14,163 nt of DNA from Intrasporangium_A sp039812505 (GTDB taxonomy: Bacteria > Actinomycetota > Actinomycetes > Actinomycetales > Dermatophilaceae), in contig NZ_JBDIAQ010000092.1 of assembly GCF_039812505.1 (NCBI RefSeq), forward strand, positions 1 to 14,163. The letters run 5' to 3'. Below are positions 7,686 through 13,538 of the stretch, one piece after another (the stretch's first letter is position 1; the number at the start of each line of letters is the position of its first letter). The position numbers and the translations under genes were made by a program. Below the pieces are notes generated by a model. The model saw only the letters and a program-made list of their open reading frames with translations, did not search any database and had not been told where the DNA came from.

Positions 7686-7732
7686 CCGTGGGAGCGCCGG
7701 ACCGTGGGAGCATGGGACCCGTGGGTGCTCCC
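7686..7732. repeat. Three 10-bp direct repeats and an inverted repeat over the AraC-type gene start
   Basis: CCGTGGGAGC occurs at 7686-7695 and 7702-7711, and CCGTGGGTGC at 7719-7728, at 16-17 bp steps. GGGAGCA (7706-7712) and TGCTCCC (7726-7732) also form an inverted repeat. AraC-family proteins bind direct repeats, so this may be an autoregulatory operator. The third copy lies in the coding sequence if ATG 7712 is the start. Confidence 0.35.
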
Positions 7733-8164
7733 GGTCGGCCCGACCTCGCGACTCTGGTGTTGCTGCGCCGGGTGCGCGACCGGATGGACCGCGAGTACGC
7801 CGAGCCGCTCGACGTCGAGGCGCTGGCCCGCGGCGTGCACCTGTCCGCGGGGCACCTGTCCCGGCAGTTCAGGCTGGCCTTCGGCGAGTCGCCCTACTCG
7901 TACCTGATGACGCGCCGGATCGAGCGCGCCATGGCGCTGCTGCGTCGCGGCGACCTCACGGTGACCGAGGTGTGCTTCGCCGTCGGGTGCCAATCCCTGG
8001 GCACCTTCAGCACCCGGTTCACCGAGCTGGTCGGGGTGCCGCCGAGCGTCTACCGCGACAGCGGCGCCACCTACCGCCCGGGGATGCTCCCGTGCATCGC
8101 CCGGCACGTGATGAAACCGGTCAGGAATCGAGAAGCGGTGTCGCCTGCGGCCTTCGTATCGTGA
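7712..8164 (+). CDS. Small AraC-family transcriptional regulator (DNA-binding domain only)
   Basis: 150 residues from ATG 7712 (GTG 7688 would add eight). LDVEALARGVHLSAGHLSRQF (about 33-53) is the first helix-turn-helix of the AraC/XylS domain. DLTVTEVCFAVGCQSLGTFSTRF (about 81-103) is the second, followed by the conserved GVPPSVYR. No effector-binding domain precedes it, so any signal must act through another partner or through its abundance. The C-terminal tail of about 35 residues is unassigned. It lies 40 nt after glgX and 5 nt before the VOC gene, which it probably controls; small AraC proteins next to VOC genes are common in actinobacteria. GACCGT lies 6 nt before the ATG and could be a weak leaderless -10. 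Confidence 0.87.
   Translation: MGPVGAPGRPDLATLVLLRRVRDRMDREYAEPLDVEALARGVHLSAGHLSRQFRLAFGESPYSYLMTRRIERAMALLRRGDLTVTEVCFAVGCQSLGTFSTRFTELVGVPPSVYRDSGATYRPGMLPCIARHVMKPVRNREAVSPAAFVS
8157..8162 (+). promoter_or_regulatory. Candidate -10 element (TATCGT) for the VOC gene
   Basis: TATCGT overlaps the stop region of the AraC-type gene and ends 7 nt before ATG 8170. This is the spacing expected of a leaderless internal promoter. No -35 box is evident, and read-through from the regulator gene is equally possible. Confidence 0.35.
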
Positions 8165-8169
8165 CCCTC

Positions 8170-8592
8170 ATGGACATGACGATCTCATCGAGCTTCCTGC
8201 CCCAGGTCGATCCGGAGGCATCCGTCGCCTTCTACCGCGACGTGCTCGGCTTCGAGGTGCGCCTCGACGTCGGCTACGGCGACATGCGGTGGATCACCGT
8301 CGGGCCCAAGGACCAGCCGGACACCGCGATCGTGCTGCACCCACCGGCGGTCGGCCACGACATCACCGCCGACGAGCGGGAGACGATCCTGGCGCTGGTC
8401 GCGAAGGGCACCTACTTCGGGATCAACCTTGCGGCCGACGACCTCGACGCGACGTTCGCGCAGATCGCCGCGGCGGGGGTCGACGTCGTCCAGGAGCCGG
8501 TCGACCAGGACTACGGGGTGCGCGACGCGGCCGTCCGGGACCCGGCCGGCAACCTGATCCGGATCCAGCAGCGGGTGAAGGGACAGGACTGA
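8170..8592 (+). CDS. VOC (vicinal oxygen chelate / glyoxalase-bleomycin resistance fold) family protein
   Basis: 140 residues. The first beta-alpha-beta-beta-beta module includes DPEASVAFYRDVLGFEVRLDVGYGDMRWITVGP (about 12-44). The second includes GINLAADDLDATFAQIAAAGVDVVQEPVDQDYGVRDAAVRDPAGNLIRIQQ (about 85-135). These are the diagnostic VOC signatures (FYRDVLGF, RDPAGNLI). Family members bind a divalent metal and act on diverse small molecules, or sequester antibiotics; nothing here fixes the substrate. A second ATG at 8176 is an alternative start. The stop overlaps the next start by 1 nt (TGATG), so the downstream gene is translationally coupled. Confidence 0.88.
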   Translation: MDMTISSSFLPQVDPEASVAFYRDVLGFEVRLDVGYGDMRWITVGPKDQPDTAIVLHPPAVGHDITADERETILALVAKGTYFGINLAADDLDATFAQIAAAGVDVVQEPVDQDYGVRDAAVRDPAGNLIRIQQRVKGQD

Positions 8593-9044
8593 TGGCGGAC
8601 CAGCGCGACACCACCGGCGACGGCCTCAGCAGCGCCGAGCGCGCCGCCGTGAAGCAACGGGCCGCCGAGCTGCGGGAGCAGGGCAGAGCGGCCAAGGGCG
8701 CGGCGAAGAAGGAGCGCGAGGCGCAGGCCTGCCTCGACGCGATCGCCGCGCTGAAGGGCGCCGACCGAGAGATCGCGCAGCGCCTGCACGAGGTCGTGAC
8801 GCAGGAGGCGCCGCAGCTCGACCCGAAGACCTGGTACGGGTTCCCGTCCTACGCACGCGACGGCAAGGTCGTGGTGTTCTACCAGCCCGCGTCGAAGTTC
8901 GGCACGCGTTACGGGTCCATCGGGTTCAACGAGGACGCGCACCTCGACGACGGGGTGTTCTGGCCCACCGCGTTCGCGGTGCTCGAGGTGACCGACGAGG
9001 TCGAGCAGCGGCTGCGCGCGCTGGTCAGGACGGCCGCCGGATGA
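8592..9044 (+). CDS. DUF1801-like (YdhG/iron-chaperone fold) protein
   Basis: 150 residues. The N-terminal 50 are a charged, Ala/Lys/Glu-rich helix (AAVKQRAAELREQGRAAKGAAKKEREAQ). The rest resembles the DUF1801/YdhG domain: LDPKTWYGFPSYARDGKVVVFYQPASKFGTRYGSIGF (about 76-112), then DDGVFWPTAFAVLEVT. Automatic annotation often labels such proteins 'iron chaperone' by distant likeness to CyaY/frataxin-type folds, but no iron-binding residues are evident and the function is unknown. It is the third gene of the AraC-VOC operon. Confidence 0.75.
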   Translation: MADQRDTTGDGLSSAERAAVKQRAAELREQGRAAKGAAKKEREAQACLDAIAALKGADREIAQRLHEVVTQEAPQLDPKTWYGFPSYARDGKVVVFYQPASKFGTRYGSIGFNEDAHLDDGVFWPTAFAVLEVTDEVEQRLRALVRTAAG

Positions 9045-9065
9045 CGCCGCGCTGACGACGCGGCG
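9045..9065. terminator. Hairpin directly after the DUF1801-like gene
   Basis: CGCCGCG (9045-9051) and CGCGGCG (9059-9065) form a perfect 7-bp GC stem with a 7-nt loop, starting on the base after the stop codon. It lacks a T-run. Its position suggests the end of the AraC-VOC-DUF1801 transcript. Confidence 0.5.
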
Positions 9066-9572
9066 CTCGTTCCACTCAGCGGGGGCCTGCGCGCCGCCAC
9101 GAGCAGGCGGTCTCCGGCGGGTCGGCCACTGCGCCAACCGACTGGCGGCCGGCCCGTGGCCGCTGGGTGCGGCGAGCCGGGAGCGGCGATACCGCGGCAG
9201 GCGGGTGGGCGGCATACCCGGTAGGTATGCCGCCCAGCCGCGTGCGAGGGACGGCTGCCGCCCAGCCGTGCTCCGTCCCGGGGCGTCGCAGCGGTTACGG
9301 GCCGCTCGGCGCGCCCGTGCGGGCCCGGGCGACCGGGGCGGTGGACATCGTGGGTCCGTCGCAACCGGGGTGTATCACCGGCAGCGTTGACGTCTCTTCG
9401 GAGTATTCGCAGGAGGGCCGGCAGCTCTTGCAGGTCGCTCCGAGCGGCCCGGATGGGCCCGGGTGACGCGAATTTCGTGCACCTGGCGGTGGATGCGGTG
9501 CGGTGTCGCATCCGACGCCGATGGCGTGCCGTGCGTGCTGGCGAGAAGCCCACGGCGACCCGATCAGTGCAG
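9066..9572. other. Roughly 500-nt gene-poor region upstream of the peptide cassette
   Basis: I see no convincing gene. An open frame at 9167-9466 crosses the 9206-9236 hairpin, has irregular composition and resembles no family I know. Visible structures are the 13-bp hairpin 9206-9236; ACGGCTG/CAGCCGT (9251-9257, 9263-9269); GGATGCG/CGCATCC (9491-9497, 9507-9513); and ACGCC/GGCGT (9515-9519, 9523-9527). The last two are tandem hairpins in the probable leader of the peptide gene. A TTGACG lies near 9385 but has no well-spaced -10, so the promoter of the cassette is not identified. Confidence 0.5.
9206..9236. repeat. Perfect 13-bp hairpin with GGCATACC / GGTATGCC core
   Basis: TGGGCGGCATACC (9206-9218) and GGTATGCCGCCCA (9224-9236) are exact reverse complements around 5 nt. 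The core matches the hairpin at 4620-4646. Seventeen bases (9224-9240) recur inverted at 1325-1341, at the end of the GH65 gene. It is probably a terminator-type or dispersed intergenic element. Confidence 0.7.
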
Positions 9573-9581
9573 AGGAGGTGA
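9573..9581 (+). promoter_or_regulatory. Near-consensus Shine-Dalgarno (AGGAGGTGA) for the 20-residue peptide
   Basis: AGGAGGTGA is complementary to the 16S anti-Shine-Dalgarno over nine bases and ends 6 nt before ATG 9588. It is the strongest ribosome site in the window and is the main reason to believe the very short frame is translated, and at high level. Confidence 0.85.
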
Positions 9582-9587
9582 ATCATC

Positions 9588-9650
9588 ATGAACGTTTCCG
9601 TTCGTCGGGCCGAGGAGGCCGAGACCACGACCTGGTGGATCGTCTTCTGA
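9588..9650 (+). CDS. Putative RiPP precursor peptide, 20 residues
   Basis: ATG to TGA encodes MNVSVRRAEEAETTTWWIVF. It is too short for ordinary gene finders. Support: a nine-base Shine-Dalgarno at ideal spacing, no competing gene, and position 153 nt before an E1-like enzyme carrying a peptide-recognition domain, a protease and an exporter. Residues 1-12 are polar and charged (RRAEEAE), as in a leader. Residues 13-20 (TTTWWIVF) are uncharged and aromatic, as in a core. Candidate modified groups are Glu9, Glu10, Glu12, the three Thr and the C-terminal carboxylate; the leader/core boundary is inferred. It has no Cys, so it is not a lanthipeptide or sactipeptide. It lacks the terminal Asn of microcin C precursors. 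I know of no named family with this sequence. Confidence 0.78.
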   Translation: MNVSVRRAEEAETTTWWIVF

Positions 9651-9694
9651 GCGATCCCCGGCCCGCCCGGCCCAGGCGCCGGGTACACGACCGC

Positions 9695-9764
9695 GTGGGG
9701 GACGCACACCCCACCAGCGCGACTCCCCCGCGGTCGTTCCCCGGTCGACCGGTTACGGCCGACC
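9695..9764 (+). terminator. Two hairpins between the peptide gene and the E1-like gene (possible attenuator)
   Basis: GTGGGG (9695-9700) pairs with CCCCAC (9709-9714). GGTCGaCCG (9743-9751) pairs with CGGcCGACC (9756-9764) with one mismatch around a 4-nt loop. They lie in the 153-nt gap after the precursor. Partial termination or RNA processing here would give more precursor than enzyme message, as seen in many peptide operons. No T-run follows either hairpin. Confidence 0.4.
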
Positions 9765-9803
9765 AGTCCGAACCAGCCATTTGCAGACGGGAGCGCAGCC
9801 CAG

Positions 9804-10943
9804 ATGAACGCGGGTCCCAGGGTGAAGCCTATCTACCCCGTATACCGACTCGACAGCGAGACGTTCCGCATCGGTGCCCAGCTGGGTATCACGGCGGAGT
9901 TCAACGACCCGGAAGGGCAGATGTGGACGCTGGTGCAGAACCTCGACGGTCGAGACCTGAGCGAGGTCGTCGACGCGGTGCGCGCCAGGCACCCGGAGCT
10001 GACCGCGAAGGATGTCATCGACGGGGTTGCGCTGCTGGCGCGCCACGGGTTCCTCAGTGCCACCGCCGAGCAGGATCCGGGCCTGCCGGTGCTGGACCGT
10101 CGTTATGACGCGTCGGTGACGTACTTCAGCCACTTCGCCGGCGTCGACGAGGATCCCAGCCGGCCGCTTCGGGCGCTGCGGGACTCGAGCGTCCTGCTGC
10201 TCGGTCTGGGCGGCGGAGGGTCCAACATCCTGTCGCTGCTCGCCGGTTGCGGGGTCGGCCGTGTCGTGGCCGTCGACCAGGACACCGTGGAGCCGGCCAA
10301 CCTCGGGCGCCAGATCCTGTATCGCGAGTCCGACGTGGGTCGGCCCAAGGCGGTGGCCGCGGCCGAGCGCATCGCCGAGCTCAACTCGACGTGCCAGGTG
10401 GAGGGGCACGTGCTGTCGGTGCGCCGCCCGGCAGACGTCGCGCAGTTCCTCGACGGCATCGACCTGGTGGTGTGCGCCATCGACGAGCCCCCGTTCGTCG
10501 CCCAGCGTGTCGTCAACGCCGCCTGCGTGGCTGGTGCGGTCCCCTGCGTGTACGGCGCCTCCCAGGTCACCCGGGGCCGGGTGTTCGGGGTGGTTCCGCA
10601 TGTGTCCGGCTGCTTCGACTGCATCAACATCCACTACACGAAGAAGGACCCGCAGTTCGTGGCGCAGTTCGTGGGGTTCCAGCACAGCGGCTTCAACCCG
10701 CCCAGCATCGCCTTCCCCCCGCCGATCCTGCTGCTCTGCTCGGTGATCGTGGACGAGGCCGTCCGTATCCTCACCGGGTACCTTCCGCCTCGCTGTGTCG
10801 GCACCCAGTTCGAGGTGGACTACGTGTCCGGCGCCGCCTATCCGCTGCTGGAATGGCCGCACCTGCCCGACGACTGCCCGACCTGCGGCACCGGCCGCGA
10901 GTCGCGGTGGGAGGTCTTCGCGCACTACGGGGTGGCCCGATGA
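9804..10943 (+). CDS. E1/ThiF-like adenylyltransferase with N-terminal RiPP recognition element (peptide modification)
   Basis: 379 residues. Residues about 8-88 (VYRLDSETFRIG...EFNDPEG...LDGRDLSEVVDAVRARHPELTAKDVIDGVALLARHGFL) read as a PqqD-like RiPP recognition element, which in this class grips the precursor leader. Residues about 120-365 are the E1/ThiF/MoeB fold: the ATP loop LGLGGGGSN (133-141), the acidic strand end VDQDTVEPANLGRQ (157-170) with the Arg-finger-type Arg169, and Lys182 in GRPKA. A structural zinc site comes from Cys270/Cys273 and Cys358/Cys361. Such enzymes adenylate carboxylates; MccB and PaaA are peptide-modifying relatives. No downstream ubiquitin-like or sulfur-carrier gene is present, so the short peptide is the natural substrate. 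GGGAG lies 10 nt before the ATG, and the stop overlaps the next start (ATGA). Confidence 0.88.
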   Translation: MNAGPRVKPIYPVYRLDSETFRIGAQLGITAEFNDPEGQMWTLVQNLDGRDLSEVVDAVRARHPELTAKDVIDGVALLARHGFLSATAEQDPGLPVLDRRYDASVTYFSHFAGVDEDPSRPLRALRDSSVLLLGLGGGGSNILSLLAGCGVGRVVAVDQDTVEPANLGRQILYRESDVGRPKAVAAAERIAELNSTCQVEGHVLSVRRPADVAQFLDGIDLVVCAIDEPPFVAQRVVNAACVAGAVPCVYGASQVTRGRVFGVVPHVSGCFDCINIHYTKKDPQFVAQFVGFQHSGFNPPSIAFPPPILLLCSVIVDEAVRILTGYLPPRCVGTQFEVDYVSGAAYPLLEWPHLPDDCPTCGTGRESRWEVFAHYGVAR

Positions 10944-11770
10944 CAGCGGGCCGGGTGCCCGCTGTGCCCTGGGCCGTCCGTCGGCTGCGTTCCGGCCTGT
11001 TCGTCGGGGTCCGGGCCGGCAGCCCGCCGGTGATCCTCACCGCCCCCCCGGGTGGGCCGGCGACCGGCCCGGGCCGAGGCTCGGTGCCCCCATCCCGGCC
11101 TTGGGTGCATGGGCTGGTGAGTACTGCGACGATCGGGGTGCTGGTGCTGGCCGCGGCGACCTCTGCCTGGCTGCTGGTGGCGCGCGGCCTTCCCGACGGG
11201 GCCGCCCTGGTGGCTCCGGGCCAGCCGCTGCCGCTGTCGATCGTCCTCGTCCTGGTCGTGGCGGCGGCGGGGTCGGTGGTACATGAGCTGGCGCACATGG
11301 TGCTCGGGCGGGCCCGGGGACAGGCGTTGCCGCGTGCGCGGGTCGACGGACGCACTGCCGTGGCCCGGACCAACCTGAGCCACACCTGGGTATGGTCCTT
11401 CATCCCGCGCACGGCCGCCTTCGGAGGGGGTCTGGCGACGGACCTGACGGTGCTCTGCGTTGCGCTGCTGGCGGCCGATGGTCGCGCCGGGACGGCCTGG
11501 CTGGTGGCGTCGGTGACGCTGCTGCGGGTCGTGTGGCAGCTGCGCCCGCACCGCCGCACCGATGGGAGGTTCCTGCTCGCCCACCTGTGTGACGACCCGG
11601 CCGTGGTGACGACCGCGTGGGACAAGGTGCACGGCCGGGACCACGGGCAGCTGCACACCCGTCATGTCGTTGCCCTGCTGGCGATGGGCGCAGGCCTGCT
11701 GCTCGAGGTGCTGATCGCCTACTGGTGGGGCTGGCGTCTGGTGGCCCGGCTGCTGCCCGTCGCGGGCTGA
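10940..11770 (+). CDS. M50-like membrane zinc metalloprotease, putative peptide maturation protease
   Basis: 276 residues; the start overlaps the E1 stop by 4 nt. The zinc motif HELAH (His115-Glu116...His119) sits at the end of a hydrophobic segment (about 99-118). RTDGRFLLAHLCDDP (206-220) resembles the xLDGYxxLxDLLxxP signature of bacteriocin-cluster M50 proteins, making Asp208 the likely third ligand. Other membrane segments are predicted at about 57-82, 160-180, 183-200 and 243-262. The family comprises site-2-type proteases that cut in or next to the membrane. In peptide loci, YydH of Bacillus is the closest analogue known to me. The expected role is to remove the precursor leader, or trim the modified peptide, before or during export. 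The N-terminal 55 residues are Pro/Gly/Arg-rich and probably cytoplasmic. Confidence 0.82.
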   Translation: MTAGRVPAVPWAVRRLRSGLFVGVRAGSPPVILTAPPGGPATGPGRGSVPPSRPWVHGLVSTATIGVLVLAAATSAWLLVARGLPDGAALVAPGQPLPLSIVLVLVVAAAGSVVHELAHMVLGRARGQALPRARVDGRTAVARTNLSHTWVWSFIPRTAAFGGGLATDLTVLCVALLAADGRAGTAWLVASVTLLRVVWQLRPHRRTDGRFLLAHLCDDPAVVTTAWDKVHGRDHGQLHTRHVVALLAMGAGLLLEVLIAYWWGWRLVARLLPVAG

Positions 11771-11797
11771 CCCTGGACTCGGAGGGGGGTCGACCCG

Positions 11798-12727
11798 ATG
11801 TTGCACATCCGACATCTGAGCAAGCGCTACGGCGGCACGGCCGCGGAGGCGAACCACGACATCACCTTGTCCTTCGGGCCGAGCCAGGTCGTCGGGCTGC
11901 TCGGCCACAACGGTGCCGGCAAGTCCACGCTGCTGGGCCAGCTGGTCGGGGCCATCCGACCGACGTCGGGCACCGTGCTCTTCGGGACGCGCGACCTGGT
12001 CGCCGACCCGGCCCTGGCGCGTCGCGTGTCCTCGATCATGGGGCAGTCGGCCGCGCCGATGCGTGGCGTCACCCCCCGAGATGCGGTGGTGTCGATTGCT
12101 CGGCTTCGGGGCCGGTCCAGAAGGGCCGCCGTCGCCGTCGCCGAGGACCTGTTGGGCACCCTCGAGCTGGGCGCGTGGGCGGACACCACCGGGGAGCGGC
12201 TCTCCGGCGGGGTCCGCCGGCTGACCGCGTACGCGATGGCCTGCGCCGGGGCGGGTCCCATCATCCTGCTGGACGAACCGACCAATGATGTCGACCCGGT
12301 GCGGCGACCCATCCTGTGGGACCACATCCGTGGCCTGGCCGACAAGGGCCATCTGGTGGTGGTCGTCACGCACAACCTCGCCGAGGCGCAGCCGCACCTG
12401 GACCGGGTCGTCATCATGCGGGCCGGCCGAGTGGTCCGGGACGATCCGCGCCCGGCCCCCGGCAGCGCCTCCACAGGGGAGGGGGCGCTGCTTCGGCTCA
12501 CCCTCCTCGGAGTCGCGGGCGGTCTCGAGATCCCCTTCGGGGCGACCCCGCCGCCACCGCGCCGCGACGGCAGCCTGACGGTGACGTTCCCGGCATCGGA
12601 AGGCCCGCGAGCCATCGAGTGGGCGACCGGTTGTCAGGCCGGTGGGCTGGTGGCCGACTTCTCGCTCACGCCCGCGACGGGCCCGACCAGCCTGGAGGAG
12701 CTCTATGCCGAGTTACACGCGAGCTGA
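11798..12727 (+). CDS. ABC transporter ATP-binding protein (peptide export or immunity)
   Basis: 309 residues with GGAGG 12 nt before the ATG. Nucleotide-binding domain: Walker A GHNGAGKST (36-44), Q-loop Gln83, signature LSGGVRR (135-141, Val replacing the usual Gln), Walker B IILLDE (155-160) and H-loop His192. About 100 residues follow the core, including a Pro-rich linker (ATPPPPRR) and a small alpha/beta segment, as in several ABC-2-type drug and peptide exporters. It pairs with the overlapping permease gene. Likely job: export of the mature peptide and/or producer self-protection. Confidence 0.9.
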   Translation: MLHIRHLSKRYGGTAAEANHDITLSFGPSQVVGLLGHNGAGKSTLLGQLVGAIRPTSGTVLFGTRDLVADPALARRVSSIMGQSAAPMRGVTPRDAVVSIARLRGRSRRAAVAVAEDLLGTLELGAWADTTGERLSGGVRRLTAYAMACAGAGPIILLDEPTNDVDPVRRPILWDHIRGLADKGHLVVVVTHNLAEAQPHLDRVVIMRAGRVVRDDPRPAPGSASTGEGALLRLTLLGVAGGLEIPFGATPPPPRRDGSLTVTFPASEGPRAIEWATGCQAGGLVADFSLTPATGPTSLEELYAELHAS

Positions 12728-13490
12728 ACGCGCGATGCCTGCTGTCGGCGCCCCCACCGGATGGGTGCGCGACGTGGCGCTGCTGATGCGCTGGAGCGGC
12801 TCCCGCTACCGCTACCTGCTGCCCGCCTTCACCGTGATCCAGGCCGTCTTCGCGGTTGCGATCATCGTCGGCTTCGCCTTCCTGCTGAGCGACCCGACGG
12901 CCGCCGAGGTCGAGCAGCTGGCCAGCGGCGCATGGACGATGGGAATCATCTCTGTGGGTCTGGTCATCGGCCCGCAGATCATCAGCACCGAGAGATCCGA
13001 GGGCGTGCTCGAGTACATCCACCACCTGCCCGTGCACCGGTCGGCCATCGTGGTGGCCAACAGCTCCGTCTGGGCCGTTGCCGCCCTCCCCGGGCTGTGC
13101 GCCGGAGTCATCGCGGCCCGGATCCGGTTCGACCTGGTGCCGACGTTCGGCTGGGCAACCCTGTTGGTGGTCCCGCTCGCCCTGATGACGTGCATGTTCC
13201 TCGGCAGCGCGATCGCTCATCTCCTCCCTGCCAACGCGACCGGGGTGCTCACCCAGGTGTGCCTGCTGTTCGCGCTGCTGTTCTCCCCGGTGACCTTCCC
13301 GGCAGACCGCCTTCCGCTGTGGCTGCAGGCAGCCAACGCCTACCTGCCCTTCGAACCCATCGCGAACCTGGTCCGCGCGGCGACCCTGTCGAGATCCCAC
13401 GCGCTGGCCCTGCCGGATCTGGTCGTACTCACGGCGTGGTGCGCCATCGCGTACACCGCAGCCGTTCGCGCGGTAGCACACCGCCGTTGA
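12705..13490 (+). CDS. ABC-2 type transporter permease (peptide export)
   Basis: 261 residues. The ATG at 12705 overlaps the ATPase gene by 23 nt and has GGAGG at 12694-12698, 6 nt upstream; ATG 12735 has no such site. Six hydrophobic segments are predicted at about 38-62, 75-94, 114-137, 150-172, 178-198 and 237-256. STERSEGVLEYIHHLPVHRS after segment 2 is the typical ABC-2 cytoplasmic coupling segment (ERExGTLE-like). SPVTFPADRLPLWLQAANAYLPFEPIANLVRA is the characteristic region before the last membrane segment. Partner of the preceding ATPase; last gene of the cassette. Confidence 0.88.
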   Translation: MPSYTRAERAMPAVGAPTGWVRDVALLMRWSGSRYRYLLPAFTVIQAVFAVAIIVGFAFLLSDPTAAEVEQLASGAWTMGIISVGLVIGPQIISTERSEGVLEYIHHLPVHRSAIVVANSSVWAVAALPGLCAGVIAARIRFDLVPTFGWATLLVVPLALMTCMFLGSAIAHLLPANATGVLTQVCLLFALLFSPVTFPADRLPLWLQAANAYLPFEPIANLVRAATLSRSHALALPDLVVLTAWCAIAYTAAVRAVAHRR

Positions 13491-13527
13491 CCGGAACCAC
13501 ACCGCCGGCATCGCCGCGGCGATGGTT

Positions 13528-13533
13528 GAGAAT
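13528..13533 (+). promoter_or_regulatory. Candidate leaderless -10 element (GAGAAT)
   Basis: GAGAAT ends 5 nt before ATG 13539, with no Shine-Dalgarno before that ATG. This suggests the gene is transcribed on its own rather than as the end of the peptide cassette. Confidence 0.4.
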
Positions 13534-13538
13534 GGACC

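Noticed and set aside
9167..9466. A 99-codon open frame upstream of the peptide gene
   Set aside because: It passes through a perfect 13-bp hairpin, has no ribosome site or recognisable domain, and its composition looks like random high-GC frame.
9741..9752. 12-bp palindrome CCGGTCGACCGG as a separate operator
   Set aside because: It is contained in the imperfect hairpin 9743-9764, and such GC palindromes are common in this background.
9588..10943. Microcin C7-type locus (MccA-MccB)
   Set aside because: The peptide ends in Phe, not Asn. It is 20 residues instead of 7, and no MccC-type MFS exporter, MccE or MccF is present; only the E1 fold is shared.
9804..10943. Azol(in)e-forming TOMM cluster
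   Set aside because: No YcaO or dehydrogenase is present and the peptide has no Cys; a ThiF-like domain alone does not support this.
9804..10943. Housekeeping MoeB/ThiF sulfur-carrier activation
   Set aside because: No ThiS/MoaD-like gene, rhodanese or thiamine/molybdopterin gene is nearby, and the N-terminal PqqD-like domain plus operon partners point to peptide modification.
10925..12397. Long minus-strand open frames, e.g. here, at 6836-8107 and at 12666-14051
   Set aside because: They lie antisense to well-supported genes, are Arg/Gly/His/Pro-rich and resemble no protein family; they arise from the high GC content.
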